Assembly: GCF_024505045.1 (NCBI RefSeq)
Contig: NZ_JANIBM010000020.1
Span: forward strand, 1-64,000
Length of the DNA: 64,000 bases
Reading direction: 5' to 3'
Origin: Methylomonas aurea
Lineage (GTDB): Bacteria; Pseudomonadota; Gammaproteobacteria; Methylococcales; Methylomonadaceae
Below are positions 9,901 through 19,346 of this stretch, piece by piece. The position numbers were made by a program, and so were the translations under genes. How positions within the stretch are numbered: the stretch's first letter is position 1; every line of letters starts with the position of its first letter. Under the pieces are notes generated by a model, which saw only the letters and a program-made list of their open reading frames with translations, made no database searches and had not been told where the DNA came from.

Positions 9901-10427
9901 AACAACTGCAACGGTTTGCCGCGCATTATCCCGGCGCCGTGGTCGAGATTGGCCGCTTGGTCGACGCCGGCGACCTGAAAACCGCCGAAGAGCGTTGCCA
10001 TGCCCTGAAAGGCGTCAGCGGCAACCTGGCGGCAGTGGCGCTGTTCGAAGCGGCGGCCGAGGTCGACAGCCTGCTGAAACAAAACCGATGCCCGGACCCC
10101 GGCCAATTGCAGCGGATGGACCGCTTGTTGGCCGATTTACTGGCCGAAATCGGCAATCTGCCCGCCGCCGGGCATGCCGCCACGCCGGCGGAGAACGTAA
10201 CGGCCAAGCCGCAGGCGGAGATCGCCGTGTTACTGGAAAAATTGGCATACGCCCTGGATCACGATCTGGGCGCGGCGGAAGATTTGATGGAACAAGTGCG
10301 CGCCAGTCTGGCGGACAGCCGTTACCGGGCGACGGTGGCCGAAATCGGCAAAAACCTGGACCGCTTTGCGATCGACGATGCCCAAGCTCAACTGGCCGAA
10401 CTACGCCGGCTGATAGCGCAAGGTTAG
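6945..10427 (+). CDS. membrane hybrid sensor histidine kinase (sensor-HAMP-PAS-HisKA-HATPase-REC-REC-HPt)
   Basis: 1160 residues. A transmembrane helix (about 12-35), a periplasmic sensor region similar to the CHASE8-type domain of YfiN-like proteins, a second membrane helix (about 160-182), HAMP and coiled coil (about 183-285), and a PAS-like region (about 290-400) come first. The kinase core has phospho-acceptor H427 (NMSHEIRTPMNG), an N box (LCGNALKF), DTGIGM and GGTGLGL. Two receivers follow with phosphoacceptors D721 and D868, then a C-terminal HPt domain with H1019 (CHALKGVSGN). All phosphorelay residues are present. Together with the YfiR-like protein and the Oar receptor it forms a candidate envelope-sensing circuit whose HPt may pass phosphate to the two receiver proteins at the head of the operon. 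It ends 27 bp before the CRISPR array. Confidence 0.92.
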   Translation: MIDIKSDMNIKTKLVLIMLATSCVALVLAGAGFIAYEHVRVKSDMDRDLRSLARIVANRSTVALSFNDSGVAAATLAALSVKSSIVSACIYDRTDHLFAEYRRDETCPPLYPGLFGEGGVLVYERYSNVGEDIVLDGQILGKVWIKASLNELVGLWREFLLAAAAIIALSATIALLLASRLQRVVSVPLMQLKKTVETINSQKNYTLRAAVDSDDEFGALNRAFNTMIATIEARDRELLAANRQLAENEKQLAGINEALEERVAARTAELADSNAKLAHNSVILATVLDSMSQGLIAFDGNLKLLVWNKQLSEVRGYPDTMLQVGRDHAEFVRFDLDHETLRFKNPDGALNELFAQIARFQPHRFTRTRLDGRVIEIAGGPIADGGFVSTYEDVTLRIQAEAALKEARDAAESATQTKSQFLANMSHEIRTPMNGVLGMLHLALQTDLNASQRNYLAKAHSSARALLGILNDILDFSKIEAGKLVLECIEFQFDSVVEQLADTIGYQAGQKGIEFLIRHDPQIPPILVGDPLRFGQILTNLCGNALKFTEAGELELAFYCTAKTEQSIDLRVSVRDTGIGMTAADKDKLFKEFTQADQGTSRRFGGTGLGLAICKTLVEMMHGRIWIEHSEPGKGTTFCFTVQLGVAGETLARQRAMQRSIGALLADVRVLVVDDNAASREIIADMLRPFHLRIDCAASAAAALNRIGQAGAEAYDVVLMDWKMPGMNGDEAVHRIRADSGLARQPKVIMVTAYGSEDVMHAAGRAGIDGFLVKPVSPSSLLDAILSALGRGRVQAMADKFKQIGLGTAGNIEHLQGIRLLLVEDNEINREFALELLRSHGMEVDEAVNGEEAVNMVQQQTYDAVLMDIQMPVLDGLQASRRIRELAAVTGDGRYARVPIIAMTAHAMARDVEKSLEAGMNDHITKPIDPERLLSALATWVPLPQREAGANPNGQPDLPADLAGLTAVDAAQGIRRIGGNADAYRKQLQRFAAHYPGAVVEIGRLVDAGDLKTAEERCHALKGVSGNLAAVALFEAAAEVDSLLKQNRCPDPGQLQRMDRLLADLLAEIGNLPAAGHAATPAENVTAKPQAEIAVLLEKLAYALDHDLGAAEDLMEQVRASLADSRYRATVAEIGKNLDRFAIDDAQAQLAELRRLIAQG

Positions 10428-10454
10428 CCGCTTGTCCCATTGTTTTTCCGTCTC

Positions 10455-13400
10455 GCTTCAATGAGGCCCCGGCGGGTGGCCGGGGAATGCACGCCACCGC
10501 TGGCTTGGCTTTGCTTTTTGATTGCGCTTCAATGAGGCCCCGGCGGGTAGCCGGGGAATGCTAGAGACTCTACCCTTTCAGGTTGACCTCGACGTTGCTT
10601 CAATGAGGCCCCGGCGGGTAGCCGGGGAATGCCGGCTCACTGGCATGTAACCCGCGTCGATATCACGGGGCTTCAATGAGGCCCCGGCGGGTAGCCGGGG
10701 AATGCGATATGGGGGTGCTGGTCAAACAATGGACCCATCAAGCTTCAATGAGGCCCCGGCGGGTGGCCGGGGAATGCCCGAGCAAACGCGGCCGCGATGC
10801 GCTCGGGTTTCAACGCTTCAATGAGGCCCCGGCGGGTGGCCGGGGAATGCCCGACTCAAGCGCCAAGGCCAGCGCGTCGTATTCGGGCTTCAATGAGGCC
10901 CCGGCGGGTGGCCGGGGAATGCGTGGGCATCACCGGCAGCTTGTCGGCCGATCAGATCGCTTCAATGAGGCCCCGGCGGGTGGCCGGGGAATGCGAATTG
11001 CTTAAAATTCCTTGCATAGCCAATGCGGCGCTTCAATGAGGCCCCGGCGGGTGGCCGGGGAATGCCCATCGTTCAGCAGTTCTGGGCCATCTTCGACTAC
11101 TTGCTTCAATGAGGCCCCGGCGGGTGGCCGGGGAATGCACGACTTCGAGATCGCGACCATTCTGGCGTCGCTGGCTTCAATGAGGCCCCGGCGGGTGGCC
11201 GGGGAATGCGGCGCTCGCGGTCCGGGTGAGGGGTGTTGGCGTGCCAGCTTCAATGAGGCCCCGGCGGGTGGCCGGGGAATGCGGCAAGCATCGATAAAAG
11301 AAGAGAAACTAAAGGAAAGGCTTCAATGAGGCCCCGGCGGGTGGCCGGGGAATGCCCCGAGCAAAGCGCTGTGATTGCCAACCAACAGGCCCGCTTCAAT
11401 GAGGCCCCGGCGGGTGGCCGGGGAATGCGGCCAAAGAGGCGGAAAACCTGGACGAAGAAGACGAGCTTCAATGAGGCCCCGGCGGGTGGCCGGGGAATGC
11501 ATTGATAGCCGTTTACCGTGAACAGCCCACGCGATGGCTTCAATGAGGCCCCGGCGGGTGGCCGGGGAATGCCCGAGCAAACGCGGCCGCGATGCGCTCG
11601 GGTTTCAACGCTTCAATGAGGCCCCGGCGGGTGGCCGGGGAATGCAAGGCCGCACGCGAAAGACTGTTTAAGCGATTTCACGAGCTTCAATGAGGCCCCG
11701 GCGGGTGGCCGGGGAATGCGCCGGTAAGCGAGAGTTAGTCAGAAACTTAGCGGCCCAGCTTCAATGAGGCCCCGGCGGGTGGCCGGGGAATGCCGGACAA
11801 CTCCTCGGCTGGCGGACTGTTTGCGCCGTTGCTTCAATGAGGCCCCGGCGGGTGGCCGGGGAATGCAGCAAGTACGACCTTCTTCAGGGACCGCTTTGTC
11901 ATCGCTTCAATGAGGCCCCGGCGGGTGGCCGGGGAATGCTTTGACCGGAAAGAGTTGCAAGACATATATTCAACGCTTCAATGAGGCCCCGGCGGGTGGC
12001 CGGGGAATGCCGTCATTGGCTCCGGGTAGGGTGCTGGCATCGCTCGGCTTCAATGAGGCCCCGGCGGGTGGCCGGGGAATGCAGCGGCTCCGACCGCGAG
12101 CCAAAGCTGAAAAAGATCGCTTCAATGAGGCCCCGGCGGGTGGCCGGGGAATGCGCCCTGACGTTTTCTATCTGCGCCATAAGCCCTTCTGCTTCAATGA
12201 GGCCCCGGCGGGTGGCCGGGGAATGCGTTTCTGATCCAAGGCGCATTGGAAGCAAACAAAAAGCTTGCTTCAATGAGGCCCCGGCGGGTGGCCGGGGAAT
12301 GCTGGGTAAGGGAATACTTGACCAGCAACCGAGCAAGAGGCTTCAATGAGGCCCCGGCGGGTGGCCGGGGAATGCGCCGGATGTTTGGTGGTTGTATTGT
12401 CCGCGCACTGCGGCTTCAATGAGGCCCCGGCGGGTGGCCGGGGAATGCGGAGTGAATTATTGCGTTGACATGACTTTGTTTTTGGTAGCTTCAATGAGGC
12501 CCCGGCGGGTGGCCGGGGAATGCGCTTGCCTTACCAGATACTCAACACCACCAACACGATCGCTTCAATGAGGCCCCGGCGGGTGGCCGGGGAATGCAGC
12601 CATTTGAAAGCCGTATTTCGTCGCGATAAAAGCGCTTCAATGAGGCCCCGGCGGGTGGCCGGGGAATGCTCCTGCATCGTGATTTTTTGTCGCCACACAC
12701 CGCCAGCTTCAATGAGGCCCCGGCGGGTGGCCGGGGAATGCCAAAAAATTGACGGGAAGGTTGTAGAGCGAGAATTGCTTCAATGAGGCCCCGGCGGGTG
12801 GCCGGGGAATGCGCATCAGGTCCATTATGCAACGTCTCCTTCGCGTACAGCTTCAATGAGGCCCCGGCGGGTGGCCGGGGAATGCTGGTGGCGCCTTGCT
12901 GCGGCAACCAGATACCACGATGCTTCAATGAGGCCCCGGCGGGTGGCCGGGGAATGCGTGCCGGACGCCTGGACGCCAGCGCCGTTATCCGCGCTTCAAT
13001 GAGGCCCCGGCGGGTGGCCGGGGAATGCCAGTTTATTTGCAAAGCGGAATTCGCCGGCAATGCCGCTTCAATGAGGCCCCGGCGGGTGGCCGGGGAATGC
13101 GGCCAACGATGCCAAAGTGACATCCGCATCGGTGGTGCTTCAATGAGGCCCCGGCGGGTGGCCGGGGAATGCCTTCTATGACTGAGCAAAGATTAAGTAC
13201 TGGTTCAAGCTTCAATGAGGCCCCGGCGGGTGGCCGGGGAATGCTTAGGCGACCTGGCGCAAAATTACGACGAATACTGGGCTTCAATGAGGCCCCGGCG
13301 GGTGGCCGGGGAATGCGAGAAATGATGGCAAAGGCATTGACTGAATTTTGGGGCTTCAATGAGGCCCCGGCGGGTGGCCGGGGAATGCGAGAAATGATGG

Positions 13401-16400
13401 CAAAGGCATTGACTGAATTTTGGGGCTTCAATGAGGCCCCGGCGGGTGGCCGGGGAATGCTCAAAGCGATTGACATTAAACCGAATGCGATTCTTAGCGC
13501 TTCAATGAGGCCCCGGCGGGTGGCCGGGGAATGCAGGACACAAGGATTTGCGCTCGCTGATGATTTACTAGCTTCAATGAGGCCCCGGCGGGTGGCCGGG
13601 GAATGCGTCGGGCCAGTTGAAGAGCTAGAGCCGCAAGAGCACGCTTCAATGAGGCCCCGGCGGGTGGCCGGGGAATGCGCCGATGACAAAGTGAGTCTTG
13701 ACCGGCTCGTCATAGCTTCAATGAGGCCCCGGCGGGTGGCCGGGGAATGCTGTTGTTCTGTTGTTAATAAATAATAACTAGACCAATGCTTCAATGAGGC
13801 CCCGGCGGGTGGCCGGGGAATGCGACGCAACGCTCGCCCCTACTGCATCGTTTGGCACGTGCTTCAATGAGGCCCCGGCGGGTGGCCGGGGAATGCGTCA
13901 GTTCTGACATTTTTGTCTTCCCTCCGCCCATTTTTGCTTCAATGAGGCCCCGGCGGGTGGCCGGGGAATGCTAGTCCACCATTTGCGGCATTTGGGATTG
14001 ACGCAGTTGCTTCAATGAGGCCCCGGCGGGTGGCCGGGGAATGCGGGTGCAATCGTTTGACGCTGAGATTCATCGGGCTGGCTTCAATGAGGCCCCGGCG
14101 GGTGGCCGGGGAATGCTGGGAAATTCAGTATATTAAGGGGGGGTTGATGTGAATGCTTCAATGAGGCCCCGGCGGGTGGCCGGGGAATGCGGCTCAATCA
14201 GCATCCAATCGAATCTGGATCGTTTCGGCGCTTCAATGAGGCCCCGGCGGGTGGCCGGGGAATGCAAAGTAAATCGAGCATCTCCGCCGCCGAATAAACC
14301 CGGCTTCAATGAGGCCCCGGCGGGTGGCCGGGGAATGCCTATCAAGACGAAGAAACGGCGCGGGTTGAGCAGTTTGCTTCAATGAGGCCCCGGCGGGTGG
14401 CCGGGGAATGCAACGTAGGTCGGCAGAATCAGGTTGACATCAGCAACGCTTCAATGAGGCCCCGGCGGGTGGCCGGGGAATGCGCGAGACTTGTCCGGTT
14501 TGCAAGCTTGTGAACTAGCGCTTCAATGAGGCCCCGGCGGGTGGCCGGGGAATGCCGATCAGAACGGAATTGCGCGCGGGCGATGCTACACCGCTTCAAT
14601 GAGGCCCCGGCGGGTGGCCGGGGAATGCTGCCGCAACACTCAAGATACAAGCGCAGGCCAATAAACGCTTCAATGAGGCCCCGGCGGGTGGCCGGGGAAT
14701 GCGACATCGACGCCGGCAATGGTGTGGTGCTGGTCGTTGCGGCTTCAATGAGGCCCCGGCGGGTGGCCGGGGAATGCTATCGATGAATCGAGAACCGGCT
14801 TGATCGAAGCCATCGCTTCAATGAGGCCCCGGCGGGTGGCCGGGGAATGCGGATCAACCGGTTCAGCCGGGACGCGTCGCAATTCGGGCTTCAATGAGGC
14901 CCCGGCGGGTGGCCGGGGAATGCGCCGAACGTGCACGCGCGGCCAAAACAATCAGCGCCGCTTCAATGAGGCCCCGGCGGGTGGCCGGGGAATGCCAGGG
15001 TACGCAAGGCTATTTAGTCGCGCAGCACTTAGGCTTCAATGAGGCCCCGGCGGGTGGCCGGGGAATGCTTATTTTGTCAATTAGTGAATATGCCGATTGC
15101 GCCATAGCTTCAATGAGGCCCCGGCGGGTGGCCGGGGAATGCGGTTTCGGTGGTTTGTTCAACCGGCGCGGACAATGCCGCTTCAATGAGGCCCCGGCGG
15201 GTGGCCGGGGAATGCGTTCCAAAACACACTTCGCCATCGAGGGCGGTCGTTTCGCTTCAATGAGGCCCCGGCGGGTGGCCGGGGAATGCTACATTACCGG
15301 AAAGGGGACCATACGATTTTCAGGTGCTTCAATGAGGCCCCGGCGGGTGGCCGGGGAATGCGGTGCGGGTTTGCCGGGCGGCACATTTTCCAGCATAGCT
15401 TCAATGAGGCCCCGGCGGGTGGCCGGGGAATGCTCGCCGCGCAAGTGCAAGCCGAGTCGGGCGGTAATCCGCTTCAATGAGGCCCCGGCGGGTGGCCGGG
15501 GAATGCTGCGATTCTGGACGTTGAACAAACGCCAGAACCTATCGCTTCAATGAGGCCCCGGCGGGTGGCCGGGGAATGCAAAATCAGACCGTCGCGTAAC
15601 GGTGTATACGCTTTGCTTCAATGAGGCCCCGGCGGGTGGCCGGGGAATGCGCTGATTGTAAGGCTAGGCACCGATGACACTTGTGGCTTCAATGAGGCCC
15701 CGGCGGGTGGCCGGGGAATGCAAACGAAGAATGGGTGAAGCGTTGTCAATCGATGACGCTTCAATGAGGCCCCGGCGGGTGGCCGGGGAATGCGCGATGG
15801 ACGCCGACGTTGACAACCAACAGCTCGAGCTTCAATGAGGCCCCGGCGGGTGGCCGGGGAATGCCTCAAATCACCGTCAGCGGCGAGCGGTACCGATTCG
15901 CTTCAATGAGGCCCCGGCGGGTGGCCGGGGAATGCGCGAACATCAACGCAGCGGCCGGCCTGGACATCTCGCTTCAATGAGGCCCCGGCGGGTGGCCGGG
16001 GAATGCCTTGTGTGCGGCTCAAACTACCTATCAGGCTTTGGCGGCTTCAATGAGGCCCCGGCGGGTGGCCGGGGAATGCGGGCGGAACGCTGTTTCGGCG
16101 TTGCGTCGAATCCGCAGCTTCAATGAGGCCCCGGCGGGTGGCCGGGGAATGCGCGTACATCTGCAATCAGGTCGATCCGGCAAATTCGGCTTCAATGAGG
16201 CCCCGGCGGGTGGCCGGGGAATGCTCAGCGAACATTTCCGCCAATCCGCTGATTTGCTTCGCTTCAATGAGGCCCCGGCGGGTGGCCGGGGAATGCGCCA
16301 GATGTTTCTGCGGCGTGCCTTCGCTGGTAATGTTCGCTTCAATGAGGCCCCGGCGGGTGGCCGGGGAATGCGTATCGCCGTGTTCGCCAGCCGGGATATA

Positions 16401-18834
16401 TCGGCGGTGCTTCAATGAGGCCCCGGCGGGTGGCCGGGGAATGCGCGGACCGGGTGGAGAAGATCAAAACCGTGGCAACGCTTCAATGAGGCCCCGGCGG
16501 GTGGCCGGGGAATGCGAAATTAAATCGCTCGAATCGGTTGATATACACTGGGCTTCAATGAGGCCCCGGCGGGTGGCCGGGGAATGCGTTGAACGGCTGC
16601 GGCCCAGCAACCACCGGTTGAGCGCTTCAATGAGGCCCCGGCGGGTGGCCGGGGAATGCGCATGGTTGCATGGCACGTCGCTGGCTGGGATGACGTGCTT
16701 CAATGAGGCCCCGGCGGGTGGCCGGGGAATGCAAGCGCTGGACGGCGCTGCGCTGCAACACATTGAAGGGTTGCTTCAATGAGGCCCCGGCGGGTGGCCG
16801 GGGAATGCAGGTTGGAGCGCGCAGATTCGTTTGCAGCCAGCCGAGCTTCAATGAGGCCCCGGCGGGTGGCCGGGGAATGCGCGTGGCGCGATACGCCGAT
16901 GCGAGCCGTTTAAGCGCTTGCTTCAATGAGGCCCCGGCGGGTGGCCGGGGAATGCTTCGGCACACCAAGTTTTTTGCCGGCGGTGCCCCGTTCGCTTCAA
17001 TGAGGCCCCGGCGGGTGGCCGGGGAATGCAATCAATGGGGTAGCGAATGTCGCTTAGTACACCTTGCTTCAATGAGGCCCCGGCGGGTGGCCGGGGAATG
17101 CGCGCCGTCGCCGCGTAACCATCCGTACAGCCGCGGGCTTCAATGAGGCCCCGGCGGGTGGCCGGGGAATGCGGTACTGGGTCATTCGCAGCGCAAAATT
17201 GCGCCGCGCTTCAATGAGGCCCCGGCGGGTGGCCGGGGAATGCATCCGCCACAACCGTGCGCGCGGTAAACATCGAATTGCTTCAATGAGGCCCCGGCGG
17301 GTGGCCGGGGAATGCACCACCAAGACGGCGAACCGGTGGCGACCGTCGCCGGCTTCAATGAGGCCCCGGCGGGTGGCCGGGGAATGCTCGAAATACCGGA
17401 AAAAGCTGGGTCGGATGATCCAGGCTTCAATGAGGCCCCGGCGGGTGGCCGGGGAATGCAACGACGCATTGAACCATGCGATATTAAGCGCCAAGGCTTC
17501 AATGAGGCCCCGGCGGGTGGCCGGGGAATGCTGAGGAACCTGACCAGGCGAAACTCAGCCAGGAATGGCTTCAATGAGGCCCCGGCGGGTGGCCGGGGAA
17601 TGCATCGTTTCGTTTTCTTTACCGACTCGGTGCCGGTGGCTTCAATGAGGCCCCGGCGGGTGGCCGGGGAATGCCGTTGGGCGACAAACTCATGAGGATA
17701 TTCAAATGGCAGCTTCAATGAGGCCCCGGCGGGTGGCCGGGGAATGCCGGACGACGGTGCGAATATGCGATATTCAGTCAGGCTTCAATGAGGCCCCGGC
17801 GGGTGGCCGGGGAATGCCGCATCGGTTGGCTGGAATAGCCGCTGAACATGCCTCGCTTCAATGAGGCCCCGGCGGGTGGCCGGGGAATGCGTGTTGGCAC
17901 CGGACGAGGTGCGGGAAAATCTGGCGCTTCAATGAGGCCCCGGCGGGTGGCCGGGGAATGCTTGGCCGATAACTGGGATGCCTTCGAGCAGTTGGGCGGG
18001 CTTCAATGAGGCCCCGGCGGGTGGCCGGGGAATGCTATGTGAATGCCGGCAAGCCTGCGTTCTATGCGCTCAAGCTTCAATGAGGCCCCGGCGGGTGGCC
18101 GGGGAATGCTTCAGCACAGTAACACCGTCGGATTGAATCCAACCGCTTCAATGAGGCCCCGGCGGGTGGCCGGGGAATGCATCAGTGCATAGATTTTTTT
18201 CATTTGAAAGACTCCAGCTTCAATGAGGCCCCGGCGGGTGGCCGGGGAATGCTTTAGACAAATTGGTTTGTTACGCTAGCACATGTAGTGCTTCAATGAG
18301 GCCCCGGCGGGTGGCCGGGGAATGCAACCCACTGCTAAACGGAAATAACGCGTCCGGGTCGCTTCAATGAGGCCCCGGCGGGTGGCCGGGGAATGCATTC
18401 AGCACAGCCGGAAAGCAACGAGGAAAAGCTGACGCTTCAATGAGGCCCCGGCGGGTGGCCGGGGAATGCGGCGGTCAGTAAAGCCAAACCTGCCGAAACG
18501 GCTCCGCGCTTCAATGAGGCCCCGGCGGGTGGCCGGGGAATGCGCTATCGGCAATGGCCTGGCTCGATAGTGCATCATCGCTTCAATGAGGCCCCGGCGG
18601 GTGGCCGGGGAATGCGCGGTACGGATCAAGATGTTGCGGATGCGATCTGGTCGCTTCAATGAGGCCCCGGCGGGTGGCCGGGGAATGCATCGCAACACCA
18701 GGGCCGACGACCGGCACCAGATACGGCTTCAATGAGGCCCCGGCGGGTGGCCGGGGAATGCGGCGCAATATCCGTTTTATCAACCGGGTATGGAGTTCGC
18801 TTCAATGAGGCCCCGGCGGGTGGCCGGGGAATGC
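10455..18834 (-). CRISPR. type I-G CRISPR array, 116 repeats / 115 spacers (hand count)
   Basis: The 36-bp repeat begins at 10455, 10526, 10597 and so on, with the last at 18799; unit length is 71-74 bp, so spacers are 35-38 nt. On the plus strand the repeat opens GCTTCAATGAGG and ends GGGGAATGC, with a 7-bp stem CCCCGGC/GCCGGGG around a GGGTG loop. Transcription is assigned to the minus strand: cas2, the cas operon and the AT-rich leader lie at the right end, and the repeat then ends in CATTGAAGC, the usual type of crRNA 5' handle. Repeats are identical except numbers 2-4 (at 10526, 10597, 10670), whose loop reads GGGTA. Two spacers are duplicated: 10778-10814 equals 11573-11609, and 13317-13352 equals 13389-13424. 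The array should be processed by the Cas6 part of Csb2. Confidence 0.98.
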
Positions 18835-19049
18835 AGCGCGGGCTGGAGGCCTTGATTGGCGCGGCCTGCGCGGGCCGTTTGCGAGGGCTGAGCCAAACGG
18901 CGGGGCAAATTTAGCGGAAAAGCCTGTTAAGCGCCAATCGAAATATCTAAGTGCCTGATTGTTAAAGAGCGCAGGGCTCGCGAGACCTGCCCGGCTTTTG
19001 CGCGGCACCGCAGCGCTCGCGCCGGCTCGGCGGAAATCCGAGCGTGGCG
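18835..19049 (-). promoter_or_regulatory. CRISPR leader
   Basis: The 215 bp between cas2 and the last repeat. The middle is AT-rich (CTCTTTAACAATCAGG on the transcribed strand) and the part next to the array is GC-rich. It holds two nested inverted repeats: GATTGGCGC (18854-18862) with GCGCCAATC (18931-18939), enclosing GCCGTTTG (18874-18881) with CAAACGGC (18894-18901). Position, composition and absence of a gene support a leader that carries the pre-crRNA promoter and the adaptation signals. The exact promoter is not assigned. Confidence 0.75.
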
Positions 19050-19346
19050 TCACACGATCACCGGCTGCCGTTCCACCACCTCGAAATCCTTGCCCAAACT
19101 GACCACCGACGGCTTGACGGTGTCCGCCGGGCCGATGTTGACGATCAAGATGTGGTCTTCGTTATGGTGAATGATGCCGTCCAACAGCGCAATCAATTCG
19201 GCGTGGCGCTTGCGGCTGAGCCGGCATTGGAACACCGATAATTGCAGCCATTCGCCATAGCCTTTCATCAACCGGAATACCCGGCGCCAGCGCTTGGCGT
19301 CGCGGATGTCGTAGGTGATGATGTAAAGATGTTCGTAGGCCGCCAT
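19050..19346 (-). CDS. cas2: CRISPR-associated endoribonuclease/structural protein Cas2
   Basis: 98 residues with the ferredoxin-like Cas2 fold. The first strand is [17 protein letters not shown], with the conserved Asp after the strand, followed by [11 protein letters not shown] and a C-terminal strand. Cas2 bridges two Cas1 dimers in the spacer-integration complex. The ATG shares one base with the TGA of the Cas4-Cas1 gene (TGATG), so the two are translationally coupled. It is the last gene before the leader, as usual for adaptation genes. Confidence 0.95.
   Translation of the reverse strand: MAAYEHLYIITYDIRDAKRWRRVFRLMKGYGEWLQLSVFQCRLSRKRHAELIALLDGIIHHNEDHILIVNIGPADTVKPSVVSLGKDFEVVERQPVIV

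Noticed and set aside
9029-10564. 511-aa plus-strand frame overlapping the hybrid kinase and the first repeats
   Set aside because: Arg-rich out-of-frame reading of the kinase gene that runs into CRISPR repeats.
10455-18834. Reading the array as transcribed rightward with the leader at 10.43 kb
   Set aside because: Only 27 bp separate the kinase stop and the first repeat, the loop-variant repeats are at that end, and the AT-rich leader, cas2 and a CATTGAAGC handle all support leftward transcription.
10676-18914. Many open frames in the array with repeating peptides such as ASMRPRRVAGEC and FNEAPAGGRGM
   Set aside because: They are translations of the 36-bp CRISPR repeat (36 is divisible by 3, so frames stay open) and have no ribosome binding sites; not proteins.
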